Positions 32,560-45,515 of a stretch of 64,000 bases of DNA are shown piece by piece. The notes below the pieces were generated by a model, which ran no database searches, was not told where the DNA came from, and saw only the letters and a list, made by a program, of their open reading frames with translations. Position 1 is the first letter of the stretch. Each line of letters begins with the position of its first letter. The position numbers were made by a program, and so were the translations under genes. Source of the stretch: Patagioenas fasciata (lineage: Eukaryota; Chordata; Aves; Columbiformes; Columbidae); assembly GCF_037038585.1 (NCBI RefSeq), contig NC_092521.1, forward strand, positions 47,842,398-47,906,397, in the 5' to 3' direction.

Positions 32560-34870
32560 CATGCAGTATAGAATTTCAGCTATTAGGTTTAGGAAATAAG
32601 AAACCATAATCCATAAGAGGATTTTTGGATGTAGCTGTCTAGAATCCTATTTTATTTATTTCTATACTGCCCATCTTAATATTCTTTCTTCAGAACTCAA
32701 AAGACAATAACAAATATATAGCTGAACAAGTTCAAGCAGCATTCAGTGCACATAATGCATGGATAGAAACAAAGAAAGTGGGGAAAAAAAAGAACAGCTA
32801 AAGAAAATGAAAATTCTACTGGTGAAGTAGAAAAGCTTTGCACTGACGTTCATTTTCTGGTAAGGTTTTTAACATTTTATTTAACTACAATTAGCTGATA
32901 GATGCAACTTCTACCTGGAGTATTGAATTCAGTGCATTCAAAACTCTACTGAGAAGCATGGAGATTAGATCAGAACCTTTAAATTGACCAAAACATCACT
33001 GATTCTAGCCACAAAGTATATGCTGTATTTGGGCAGTAGGCAGAAATTGTCTTGCTTAACCACTGAAGTTTCATATCATGCTCTCATTCTAATTTGAACA
33101 AGTAAAAGAGAGTTAAATGTCCAAGCAGTAATGAAATTTTCTTTTAACCACATTAACTCTTCCAAGCAGAAGTGTCCATCTTCTTCTGAAACTATGTTTT
33201 GGTTAAAAGATGGAGATAATTCAGAAGTTATTTCATTTGATTCTGCCTGTAAAATAACTAGAATACTTCAAAATGCTAGACGTTGCATAGGTTTAAGCCT
33301 GTCTTTATATCTCTCTGGCTGTCATGCCAAGAAATCAATGTCATTAACCATAACAATAACACATAGCTCTCTGTCTCTGTTATTTATCAAGAAATCTAAG
33401 AGCTTTGCAAAAAGTCCTGATAACAGCTCTTCGTAATTGGAACATGCAGCATCAGCTTGTCTTTGTTAGATCACTTCTTAATGCCACTCCACCGTACAGA
33501 GATATTTGCCCAGAAATCTCTAACCTTCACGGGCATTGTCTGATTTGAAACCTTAATGCAGTCTGGGGATTTTCATACAGAGTTACAGAGAATGCAAGGA
33601 AAAGTTCTGATAAGTTTTCACTGTCGCTGTGGTTATCTCTAATTCTATCTCTGTGTCAGTTCACAGAAGAAAATTGAGTCAGATTTGCTACTCTTGCATT
33701 TCCTCTCATTTCCCCCTCATTTAAGAGGTATTTCCATTTTCTTTAGTAAGCCTGAATCAAAATTAAACTTTATATCATGCATCAGAATATATAGTTAACA
33801 TAAAAAAAAAAAAATCACTGTATATAATTATTGGATATTTCTATACTTCTGAGTTCTGAATGAGTGAAAGAGTTTGTATTTTGTGCTAACTAGAGATAGT
33901 CTCTGCAAGAAAACTCCAGAGAAATTCTGTTCTTGTGTGAATTATAATAATATTTTTCCTGTTACCAAAAAACCTCTACAGTATAGAATTTTAAAAAGAA
34001 AACTTCTATATACTTTGAGTGCTCATATGGGTCTAATAGAAAATAAAAAATGCTTTTATGGAACCCCTGTCATACCTTATTTAATTGGAAAAAGTTCCAC
34101 TGTTTTAAATACAGCTCTACTATTTAACACTAGTCATGGATTCTCTCCTGACTCCCGAGTACATTTAATAAATCTGAATTATAGACTTGAGTTTTGATTC
34201 TCCAGTTCATTGAGTCACTTCTGTGGAATGAGCTAACTTCACAGACAAGTTAGTTACAGTGGTCTAAAATCATTGTCACAGATTAATGAAATAACCCCAG
34301 TTTGACCACTCAAATCAGCATTTGGTAAAGACTCTAGTGTAAGATGTTCTCTGTTTTACATGTATTTTGAATAAAGTGGGTCTATGTCTATCGTTACTCG
34401 CTCAAGCATAAACCAGGAGTGCTTCCATTAATGTCAGTATAGTTATATCAATTCAAAATTGTCATGACAGCAGAACCCTTCGTGGAAGTCACAGAGCAAG
34501 CAGAGTGCATCTAGCACCAGGTTGTAGATGTGATTTTTAAAGAGGTGAGTTGTTACATAAAAAGATTCATTCTTGTTTCAAAGGATGACCTGATAGACCT
34601 TGAGAGTCAGAAGAGGTGAGAAAACACCAGTAATCTGACAAGAGAAGAGAGGATTAAATCATAGTTCATACAAGGAAGAGTGAACATGTAGAGGCTGAAA
34701 GCAAAGAAGTGGTATTGGCCACTACACATGGCTAAGAAGTTTTTTTAGCTCAGATATTTGTCCATGCAGTTTGGTGCTCAACATAAACTGTTCAAAATGT
34801 ATCAGTATCATTCCAAAGGCTAGGAGTAAGGCTGATACAAACGTTATGATCAAGATACCAGCACTAGGCT
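32560..34870. other. AT-rich unassigned DNA
   Basis: The 101-codon (33131-33436) and 107-codon (33874-34197) plus-strand frames are the longest here. Neither has a domain, and this many open codons is expected by chance several times in a window of this composition. An A13 run lies at 33801-33813. Confidence 0.5.
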
Positions 34871-34938
34871 GCTTTCTTTTTTTTTTTAAGTGTTTAAACA
34901 GATGCACATACACACATGCACATACACACATATACACA
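34871..34938 (+). repeat. T-run plus CA-rich repeat
   Basis: T12 at about 34878-34889, then two tandem copies of the 14-mer GCACATACACACAT, then ATACACAG. A 71-codon minus-strand frame (34722-34937) begins in this repeat. Confidence 0.75.
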
Positions 34939-37900
34939 GAATATCTATGACCTCTTGGGATGCATACAAAAGCCTGACAAGGAAATAACTTTTCCTTTGA
35001 GCAATGACTTGTACTGAATATGTTTATGAAGCATCAAACAGCATTTCCTCACCCAGCTGAGAAAGGATTAATTCAAATGCTTGTATGTGCCAGAAGTTTA
35101 AAATCATATTCTTTAGATGAAACACCATTCCTCACAGAAAATAATATTTTAAGATGGCATACAAAACCACACTGAGGTTAATACATGCTAATAATCTACA
35201 GCTTTGTTCTTCACTGAGCAGTGAGACAGAGAAAGCAGCAGAGAGCAGATGAACAAGGGATGAAGATTTTTGAGCAACGCAGAGGGAGCAGGAGGTGCAT
35301 GGGGGGCCCTGCTCCCCTCTGCACTGCAGCCCCCTTCTGTGGTAGCACCTCAGTTCTATGCAGCATGCGCCCCTTTCTCTGAATGGCTTCCACTTCCACT
35401 CAGACACTTTGCTATTCCACTGATGCTGCAAGATAATGACCCTCTTTAGCTGCAATGACGTTCATGTATACTCTACTGTCTCTTATGAAGGAGTAGCAGT
35501 AGGACACATTGCTACCCCTGCACATTTTTGGTCAGAGGGTGCTGTGATAGTAGGAGAAGAGCTATCACACATAAGCTTCTTTTCCTAAAGATCTGTGTGT
35601 TTTGCAGGTCCTCATGATGTTCCATTTATCTCTTTGTTCCCTCACATCTCTCAGGAGGGATGCAAACTTTGAGAATGCCTCAAGCTGAACTTCTCAATCT
35701 TCCTTGGCTATGCTTTCCTTACTTAAAGCACATAATGTTTATTGTGAAAAAACAGAATGTGTTAACATAAGGAAAGCGATGTAAGTCCATAAAAAAACTG
35801 TGTCTCTTTTTCTCTGGTTTACTGTAGGACTCCTACTGTGAAATTAAAGAGCTACAGTATGACATAAATATAACTAGGTTTGAAATTACAGTTACAGTCA
35901 AATCAAATTTAATTTCTCCTATATTGTGAATTAAATAACTTACTGAAAATTTTGAATTGAATTTCCCTTCATTTCCTGTTCAGATGCACAGACACCTTGG
36001 TACTGCTGAAAGAAGGGGAATTCTTGGGGAAAAAAAAATGCAGTTTTTGATATCCATATGCAAAAGAATATTGTGATTCAAATTGTATCAACCGTGAAAA
36101 TCACAGGTTTCCATCAGCTGTGGAAATAAATTCTCTCAACAGTGAACAAAAGGCATTCAATCTCATTATATCTCTGAAGATGAAGAACACAGAAAGATAG
36201 GTGAGGCTTGAGGATGCCTGCCAACCTTGCCTACATTCAATTCTATATTATATTCTTATTCACTAAGTTTGATTACATAAACGTTGCTGTCCAGAGTCTG
36301 TTCCAATTTCAATGTATATACTTGGATGTGAAATATGATGGCAGCAATTTCAGAACACACATGTATTCATTATGATCAACTGATACTAGAGGTCATCTAT
36401 TTTCATGCCACTCAAGTTGAAGCTACTATCACTGTGCATCTGGTCTAGGTCCAATACTGCAGAGCATTCCTAATGAACAAGAGGATCATTGTGAAGTCTG
36501 CTGATCCTCTAATAAGGGAGCCGAAGAGGCACTCCTTTTCTCAACTAGCAGTATTAAAAGAAGTGTTGTGAGAGGGCCTGAAGGCCAAGTCGTATATTTT
36601 AGGAAAGGTATCCCCAGTTCATCATCTTCTGTTGACTGAAGGAAGTTCTTTCTGATAGGGTGTTAATATTAATACGTATCTTTCGGTTGCTTCTGCTTTT
36701 AATTAATTAACTCAACGACCGTCAAAGTCCAAAATCAATCTAAATGAAAGTGTTATATCTTAATCTTTTTCCAAGAGTGATCAAGTTTTTTTACCTCTAC
36801 AGCCAATTTTTATGCTCTTGTCAAAATCTTCAATGTAGAGTTAACACAGATGAGCAAGCCCTACCCCAAAGTACTTCAAATATTTTCTGAAGTTGAATTT
36901 GATTAGAACACATTAACCTGTACTTAAGGAAGGAGGTTCCTGTTCCCAGAGGAGTTTCCTTCACCTGGGAGTAGAATGAATGCCAAGCAGCATACCATGG
37001 TGAAGTGGGTTGCATTATGTTTCACTGTGTGATAAGGTACATAAATCAAACAATTTAAGAGCGAAATGAGCATTTTACCTCCTCACTTCTATGCATTATA
37101 ATCACAATCACAACTGTGCCATTTTTACAGTTTCTAACACCTTTCTACATGATACCTAATGATAGATAATCCTTGTCAAAGGAACATTAGTTTTCCTGTG
37201 CTCCCAGTCTTAAGTCAAGATGGTATTTGAGTATGAAAAGTTCTACCACTTAGCAGACAAAGAAATACCAAGACCAAATTTCAAAGTACATGCTAAATAT
37301 TTTTAGGATTAGACAAAAATATTGTGTTGATTAGAAGCATGGTAAAGGCTTGAAATGTTTTACAAAGATCTGTGTGGATTCTCTGTAATGTGAGCTTTTA
37401 AAATGAAAACAGAACATTTTCTGAAAAACAGTTTCCTTTCAGAGGTTATTTACTTTTTTTCTGTGAGTATTACTAGCAGAAGTTCTATGACCTCCATTGC
37501 TCGAGAGGCCCTAACGGTGTCTTTGGGTCAAAAATCTTACAAACCTGTAAATAAAACCAGGAGACCTCTAGGAGTACCTAGTTATCTGTGAGTCATTACT
37601 CCACAACTAACTTGCCTGTTCCTGCCAAAGTCTTGCTGCCAGCTATTACTTAATTACATACACACACAAAAGTAAAAAAAAAAAGAACCTACATAGCATG
37701 TTGATATCTCACAGGCTCTACAGCATGAATTTGTGAGGTTCCTTCAGTGTCAGCTTTACATATGATGCTAAATGGATACATTTAGGGTGATTACAAATAT
37801 TTTCTTACTTTTTATGCTTAACTGACTTAGTCCAGTTTTGCTGTGAAGCTTGAGTCTTAATCAATTTCTCAGTGCCCAATGGTTGCTCTTAATAACACAG

Positions 37901-38309
37901 AACTTTCTGCAGTAACAGTACACTTTTTACAAATAACTAATACAAAATAAGGAATTTGACTCAAGTGAAGCCTTCCATACATGTTGCTTAATCTAGACAC
38001 CTTAAGGCTTTCAAAGAAGTAATCTGGTACCTGTGGAGGATTAGTGAAAAAGATGCTACTTTTTTGCTTAAGATAATAAGTGAAGCTCTAAAATTGCAGA
38101 AGCATTTATTGGATTTCTTGATTGCAAAACAGGCAAAGGCAAAATCAAATTCATTAAACAGGGTACTACATCCACTATGCGTCTGTTGCTAGTTTAGAGA
38201 TTTGTAAAGATGTTAGAGAACCTCTTTGATTTCCCTTTTCTAGTTTAGACATTCTTAGATGCAGTTAATACTGCATCTGTGTATTCCATTATGAACACTG
38301 AAATATGCA
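34939..38309. other. Unassigned DNA
   Basis: Mostly AT-rich, with a GC-richer patch at 35200-35450 that gives overlapping minus frames (35132-35455). After a very pyrimidine-rich acceptor-like stretch ending GTAG at 35827, a 33-codon frame reads DSYCEIKELQYDINITRFEI. This is too short to call. (CA)n-like ACACACAC lies at about 37660. Confidence 0.45.
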
Positions 38310-38640
38310 CTGAGCAGATAAGAGATTTGTAGAACTCTACAGCAAAGGATGTTAGAGATGCTAAAAATTTGTGTGGCTTCAAGAGGAAACTGGACAAATA
38401 TGTGCCAGAGAATGTCTAGATAATTATCAAATATTACCATACCCAAAAAAGGAAGATATCTAGGATGGAATTTTTGTAGACTGGGAGAGCATGAGGGGAA
38501 AGTATCATGTAGGCTTAGTCTGCCTTTTCTCTGCCTTAGGTATTTCCTATCAGGAACAGGATCATGGGCCAGAGTGACAGGATCTAGCTGGACTATCCAC
38601 CATCTTTCAAAAGTGCTTAGCAAGGCCTTGAAGGATCTTT
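38310..38640 (+). mobile_element. Ancient CR1-like LINE 3' relic
   Basis: GATTTGTAGAACTC, then GATGTTAGAGATGC, GAGGAAACTGGACAAATATG, then CTAGATAATTATCAAATATTA and, after about 100 bases, GGATCTAGCTGGACTATCCACC. The order resembles the 3' UTR of old amniote CR1 subfamilies (GTAGAACTCxxTGCCACAGGATGTTG, GACTGGACATTTATATGGAT, GGACTAGATGGACC). Divergence is very high and no octamer tail is seen. A 122-codon minus-strand frame over it is chance. Confidence 0.45.
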
Positions 38641-39454
38641 AAGGCCTCTTTCTTTCATAACTATGACCACTTCTGTTGCAGAGGTATATAACTACAGTAA
38701 GTCACTGAAAAAAGAATTCAGTTGTAATATTTTCTTAGCATTCTTGCCTTTGAAATACACAAAAGTAAGGCACATCATACTCTTCCCAGAATCATCTTTT
38801 TATCTTCCAGATTCTCTATATCCATAAATTCTTAGAGACAAAAACATCTCATTCAAACTAAGGAGCCTTCTTGGAAGAGCGAATGGCCTCTTGAGGAGTA
38901 TATTAATCATTCTCCTGGTGACTAGGTAAGGCCATCTCTCATTTTGCAGACAAAGCAGTCCCCGCTGACAATTCCAGCCACACAAAGGTACAATTTTTTC
39001 GTGACAAAATACTCAGGCACAGAAATCACCATTCTGACAGAATATGATAGAAATATAATATCTGGGGCCTAATCTAATCAAAATAGAGACATATTTGGTC
39101 ATGGAAGTATTCCACGTGGCTCTCCAGAGAGAAAAGTAGTTTATGAGATCTGACAGTTTCAGAACTCGTATGTTTTCTTCCTCATTGATATAAATGATAG
39201 TGAAGAAAAGATATTCAGGTTTGATAACTGCCCTTTGATATGTGCTGACGAAAATTATGCAGGATAACCTAGACAGATGCATGTTCCTTCTTTCTCAGTG
39301 GCAAGAAAAAGCAGTTTTACTACACAGCACAACGTTTTGCCCTACCATGTGCTTTTCGACTGAATTTTGCAAAGTGAATTGATGGCATATAGAAAATATT
39401 TCATAAACTTGTGCATATTGCTACATATGTCAGAAAGCTTAAAAAGCAAACAAA
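38641..39454. other. Unassigned DNA
   Basis: No gene or element recognised. The 89-codon minus frame at 39013-39282 lacks motifs. Confidence 0.5.
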
Positions 39455-39480
39455 AAGCAACCAACCAACCAACCAACCAA
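39455..39480 (+). repeat. (CCAA)5 microsatellite
   Basis: Five tandem CCAA units after an A-rich lead-in. Confidence 0.88.
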
Positions 39481-39612
39481 GAAAGTCTAAGACTACCACT
39501 ATTCAGACTACCACTGCACTGCAGTATATTTGGGCATTAAAAGGTGATTTCGGGAAACATCAACATTTTGCTGTCAACTAGAATCTTATCTTCATTAGGC
39601 TACAAAGCTAAT

Positions 39613-39650
39613 GAAAAAAAAAACAACCACAAAACAAACAAAAAAAAGAA
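39613..39650 (+). repeat. A-rich low-complexity tract
   Basis: A10 followed by CAACCACAAAACAAACA and A8. Confidence 0.75.
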
Positions 39651-41121
39651 GTAGTGTCAAAGTTCTGATTTGATGAAACAAGCAGTGGCCTCTATTATGC
39701 TATAAGAGCAATCACAATATTGTCTTTATGTAGATCCTTCAGCTCTGAAAAGGCTAAAGGAGGTTTATTGATATTGGCAATGGAGGCATCCTAAGTCTCT
39801 TTGCTATTTACAGAAGACTCCTAGTACGGGCAATTCTTATCATGCTTGTTTACATTAAGAATATTTAACTAAAGATATTTCTTGTCTGTTTGAATACATA
39901 TTTACACTTGCAAGTAGCTTTACATGTGTGAGTAGTCTCGTGTGATTTCAGTAGGGCTATTGACATTCTTGTGAAATGAGAGCAATCTTTTGCAGGCTGT
40001 GAAAAATCTATATCCTTTCTACCTATTTCTCAGCTTGATAAAACTCCTCCTATGCACTCTAGTGTCTGAGCAAGCCCTGAAACTATCCAATATAGACATA
40101 TAGACATAAATTTATATCCATTAAAGCAACCTAGAAAATATAGACAGAATGCCTTTGGTTTAGAAAATCTAGTTTTGCATTTTTTTCTGTTGTGCAGCTG
40201 ATTGCTTATTATTACAAATGTCAGAAGTAAACCAATATTCAAATATGTAATTTACTGGTATTTATCATATGAAAGAAAACTCTTTTTTTTTTTTTTCCAT
40301 GTTTTCATATACTTAGAACAAGAAAACAATTTGTAGTGACTGCATTGTAATTCCATGGAAAAATGTTCTTTGCCTCTGTACATTCCTGAATCTGCCAGCA
40401 ATTAGACAGATTTTTGAATAGAAGATAAAACAGGCACTGCCATTCCACAGCAAATTCAAACAAGGCATGCATTGCTGAAATAATTGAAAAGAATCTATGA
40501 AATGTATTGTTAAAGATGTTAAGAGTCAAATATATTCAACAAATCATTTCATCTTTCATAGAGCAACTTGAGGTCTGCCTTCCAGATGTACAGGCTGCAT
40601 TTTCTCATGCAGGAAAAAATAGATTATTTTAAAAAAAACACAGAAGGAAAGCTATTCTTTTGTATTCATATACATATAGAATTTAAGAGTTTCAAATCAT
40701 TAAGTTCCTTGTAATTTTAATTCATTTTTCTTTAACTGATTAGGAAATACTATATCTGAGTTTTTTACATTTATAGCAACAACTGGATATGTACTGACAT
40801 TTGAATGCCAGACTATACACTTCATAGTTTTAGTAGTTTCACTAGCTCTTTGAAGAATAAAAAGAAGGAATTTAAACCTCCCTCTGCTGGAGCAGCAGAA
40901 AACAGCTACCTGGTTACTTAAACTGAATCTTCAGATTTGGTTAGATAGTAAACTAAACAGAGTAAGGTCCTACTTGTTACTGAAAATTAATCAAAATACA
41001 TAAAGTATTCAGAGGATTATTTATTTTCATTTGAATGAATTCTAATGACATCTTATTTTTTCCTCGGATTTTTTTTTCATTTTTTTCCAAGACCATACCT
41101 TCCAAATATAAAAGAATACAG
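39651..41121. other. AT-rich unassigned DNA
   Basis: No gene recognised. T14 at 40283-40296 and T-rich runs near 41056-41087. Short minus-strand frames (40030-40242, 40305-40529) have no domain. Confidence 0.5.
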
Positions 41122-41152
<31 letters not shown>

Positions 41153-41160
41153 AAAAACAA
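41122..41160 (+). repeat. (AAAAC)n microsatellite
   Basis: Five to six AAAAC units followed by A10. Confidence 0.9.
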
Positions 41161-44100
41161 ACCCCGCAACTTTAGAAAACGTAGGATAATAAGATAAGCT
41201 CCTGCTAGTTTCATTCATTCATTACCTGTGATTATAGCAGGATTCGGTGAGCAATACTTCTGTATTCTTCTCATCCACTGTCTTCACGATTTCATACACT
41301 TTGATCACATCCTCATCCTCCAAACTGATGATTCCCAACATTTTAGCCCTTCTCCATGTGTGCATCCTCCACCCCTTTAGTTATTTTATCTGGTTTTCTC
41401 TGTATGTTCCCTAACTCTGCTATAAACTTCTGAAATACAAGCACCAGAACAACACAGTACTCGGGATGTAGCAGGTACCTTCTCTCTTGCCCTCAGTGAT
41501 CTTCCTGATGCTGCCCAACATTTGGATATTTTGGCTGCCAATGGACATTGGGATGACGGTTTTGGAGAAATGTAAATGAGGACTCCAAGTTGTCCTTCTC
41601 ATGATGCAACTGTCTGTAGACAGGAAAAGATTAATCATGTAAGCAATGTCTTTTGAGGAATGTCTCATGCTCTTAGCTACTCAGACAAGGTCAGGGTGGT
41701 ACTAAAGCACGGAAGTTGTATGTACCAACTCAATTTTCTATTTATTTTAAAGTTGTTTTGTAGAGAGTTCTAAACATCCAAAGTGACTGAAAAAATTGGT
41801 GCATTTTAAAATATCAGGATATAAAAACATACTATTAAAAATATAAAAGCTTCTGAAGCTAAATTTTTATGATTCTACTAAGAAAATTAATCCCAAAAAG
41901 ATGAGCACTGAAGCTCAAAAAGGAAATTAAAATGTCGTGTTTTGTTTAATCAGCTTCTTTTCTTTGAGATTCTATTTCTTACAAGTTGTGATTCAATATT
42001 ATTGCTAATGCTCAAAACAAAAGTTTATATTTTACTTCTTAAGAATTTTATGCTTTATTCTTTAAGAAGAATTAAGAGTCTCAACTATGTCTTTTCTTTA
42101 AAATAGGAAGAAGTCCAGGAAATCTAGAATTATTTGGCATATTTGGAGAAGTACCTTGCATGATGTAGATGTGGATAGTGCATCTTTTAGCCAGTGAATC
42201 ATGCAATAGCATATTCCTTGGTGTTGAGTTTGAAGATTATTATTGTGCCAAGACATATCAAATAATTGAATGTATCGATAAGAAGAAAAGTTCACACTGT
42301 AATGTAATTTACTCAGTGATTAAGTGTCAATGGAAGGGAAAGATCATGAGATGACTGTAGTCCTGGGACTACTTCCTTGGCATGGAAGTGATATGCAGTT
42401 GTTTCAGGAAGTGTAAAAGTAGGTGATGAAATAAACAATATTCAGAGAGTATGAGTATTCTCAAATAATAACTCTGTGAAAAGTTTAGTGCCTCCAGAGA
42501 TCTGGTATACTGTCTAGAATGGATCCTGAAAGTGGTTTGTCCCCCTCAACACTGATGGCCAAGCTTTTTTTCATTCTCATTGGCAGAGAAATTTGGGGTA
42601 GCAGAGAGTAGGTTTCCTGGCAGATGCAAAACACATCTACATTATATAAGCAGCATCTAGGGAAATTCTCAAACTCTTTCTTCTAAAAGTAATAACTGTT
42701 GGTCTCCCATTGGTATCTGACCATAATTCTCCACAGGTTATGCCACAGGACTCCTTTTAAAACCTTGCATCTGCCACTGTTTCTTTAAATCACAGTCATG
42801 TGATACAGTAGGTAAAAGTTTTATGATGGCATAGTTTTATTGAGGTAATTTGATAAAATGCAACCTGCCAGAAGCACTAATAAAAGGAAACATCCCTTTC
42901 GGATTTGCTGCCTTGAATAACCTTTGCTACAAAATCCAAAACACACCCTGCATTAATGTGAGATAATTATTGCCTCTGAATAAGTACATAATATACCATG
43001 GTACATTTTTGATGACACAAGTCAGTGCCATTTTGCCCAAGACAACTGCTAATGGTGACTCATAGTAAATTGTAATTAGAAAGCTTTGTTATGTCATGAC
43101 TTTTGCAGTATTTCTGATCTGTGGATTCCAGAAACGAGCAGTGAACCATGTACTCTGCAACACTCCATTTCTTTTTGGTACAGAGTCAGGCAAGCTACTT
43201 AGTTTATTTAGCAGAACTTTGTATTAGTAAGGAAAATTGTGTTGCAGTTAACATATTTGTACATCCATGTTGAGCTACCAGTCATCAACACCAGAAGAGA
43301 GTTTTGTTAAAAGAAAGTATACAACCTGATAAAAACATCTGTCTAAAAATGATCAAATTAAAAAGTTGAAGAATTTTTCCTGAAAGAGATTTGCATGCTT
43401 TCAAATTCAATAACGTAGCCCAGTTAGTGAGGTTCATACTAGGTATAAATTTAGTATTTTAAAATAAATAATTTGAATAACTTACTAACAAAGTTGTTGC
43501 ATTCTTTTTCAGCAGTAATCTTTAATGAGAGGTGGGTAGTTTTTTAAAAGAAATACAAGGCTCAACCAGAAGTCAGGAAATTATTATTGAATGCATAATG
43601 GAGGTCCCACTTTATTATGTCTTATGTGAGTTTGGGGAAAAAAAAAAAACAAACTACATTAAGTAGATATTTTTGTGGGTTCAGTTTTGGAAACCGTAAA
43701 GCTTAAAAGTTATCTAAAATTAACCTTTCTAAAGAAATAGATCTTAATAAAGGAAGCAAATAGTAAAATAATAAATAACAATTAAACAAGTTTTTTAAAC
43801 AAAAAAATGTTGTCTGTATTCTGCTAACTAGTTTTCAACAGCTCACATTAAGATTTCCCTGGGATACAACTGTAGCTGGAAGAGTCTCACAGAATCACAG
43901 AGGCACTCTGGTTTGCCTCTCAGCTATCAAAAAGCAAATGGAAGATACAGTCACCCAAAACGTCCAAGGAGCACACAGCCTACTGCCAGGACTGGGAATG
44001 ATAGTTAGCTTTCCAGTTTTTGAGGTTGTTGTTAAATTCATAATAACCATTATGCTTTTTAGATTTCAATTTTCCCACAAAAAAACAAAGCAGAGAGTTG

Positions 44101-44848
44101 AAATTTTGCATCAATCACATCTTGACTGTAATATATTAGAGATTATTGAAATGGGATTTACAGATTTATAGGGGTTTGGGATGAGAAGAATTATTTGGGG
44201 TCTTTAAGTAGTGCTTCTCAATTTTGAGGAAACAGTGTATGTTTCTAATCAGAAGCTATGGAGAAAGGGTAAGAAGGTAAGAGATTTACCTGACCTTTTG
44301 TTAAGAATACTGCAGTTTTTTCTGATGCTTTGCATAAGACTTTAATTTAATGTTGTTAAGAGAAACAACTAACAATATGCATACTGTGCTTCTCATAGAC
44401 ACACAGCAATAAAACCAGCAGGGAGTGGGGCTTCTTAAAATATTGTTATTTTGCAAGACAGTTGGAGTGCAATTGAATTTAAGACAAATCCTTTACATGA
44501 GTAAATACACCACCATATGTACATACTGTTAAAAGAGACATGTTTTATTTTGCATCAAGTGTACCCTTTAAATTTCTCAAAATAAAAGACCTTCAGTGCC
44601 AAACTTCGGGCTTTATCTGGCATGTTGTTGACTTGCATCCCCTAATGTTTCAACACATTTGTTACTTAGACTGAAATGTTCTTCTGGCTGTTTGAGATTA
44701 AAGTTTTGGATTTAGGAGGAGGGGGTTTCAATGCCAAGTGGAAGAAGCTTAAGTTACTGCCATGTTAGCTGCAAAGATGGTGTTTCTATCTGTACAGCAA
44801 TGCTTGTTTGTTAGAAAGACACTTCCAGAATTAATCGGCTATCAATTT
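41161..44848. other. AT-rich unassigned DNA
   Basis: About 3.7 kb without a recognised gene or transposon. At 43050-43110 an AP-1 consensus (TGACTCA), TGTCATGAC and GTAATTAG lie close together in non-repetitive sequence, which could be an enhancer but is not diagnostic. A12 at about 43640-43651. Confidence 0.5.
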
Positions 44849-44912
44849 GGGAGGGGGAGTACGGGGGTGATGGTGTTTGAGTTTTTGCTGGGGAGGTTTG
44901 GGAGCAGGGAGG
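44849..44912 (+). other. G-rich stretch with quadruplex potential
   Basis: Six runs of three or more G (GGGAGGGGG, GGGGG, GGGG, GGG, GGG) in about 64 bases. A long central loop makes a stable quadruplex less certain than at 28323. Confidence 0.4.
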
Positions 44913-44990
44913 TGTGTTTTTTCTTTGTTATTGTTTTGCTTGCTTGCTTAGTTTTGTTGGGTTTTTATTTAATAATCTTCACAGTCTGGT

Positions 44991-45066
44991 GCTGGACTCC
45001 CTCCAGTAATTCCTTGTCCTTCTTAAACTGGGGGACCCAGAACTGGACGCAGTACTCCAATGTCAT
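44991..45066 (-). mobile_element. CR1 LINE fragment, antisense
   Basis: GCTGGACTCCCTCCAGTAA, TTCCTTGTCCTTCTTAAACT and GGGGGACCCAGAACTGGACG, then CAGTACTCCAATGT. These are the reverse complement of a CR1 3' UTR segment. Both CR1 ends are missing, so only about 76 bases are left. Confidence 0.8.
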
Positions 45067-45514
45067 TGTTGTTTGTGAAAAATCTTCTGGCATAACCTAG
45101 ACTGCAGGGAGGTCTTCTATTTAAACCAAAAATACAGTATTTAATGGATATAGGAAAATAGAAAGTGCCACAAATAAAATCTGAACCTTAGTTCTTGATA
45201 TTGTGAAATCCTGAACTACCAGTGATGAAAGATATCAAGTCTTTTAGTTATATAGTTATAGATATGTTTATATTTACTTTTCTTAAATTTGTTTTCTTGA
45301 CGTTTAATAATATGTCCTGATTTCAATATAAAAACATTTCCAGTGAAATACAATTACTGCTTCCTCTTTCTCATACCACCATTGTATTCTGGTTCCAGTT
45401 TGCCAGCCATAGTGGTTTCAGTGGCAAGAAGCTCAGATAAACAGTGTCATTTGTATTGCCAACACAAGTACTAGTTCCGGGACAGATCATCACAACTGGT
45501 AATCTCTTCTTTCA
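45067..45514. other. Unassigned DNA
   Basis: AT-rich. Its last 25 bases form a pyrimidine-rich tract ending TCTCTTCTTTCAG, a good 3' splice-site match. Confidence 0.45.
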
Positions 45515-45515
45515 G

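Noticed and set aside
33874..34197. 107-codon plus-strand frame
   Set aside because: With stops about every 17 codons, frames of over 100 codons are expected several times by chance in 128 kb of strand. No motif.
43885..43905. CACAGAATCACAG resembling an antisense CR1 3' end
   Set aside because: The following sequence shows no CR1 homology, and a 13-base match alone is not enough.
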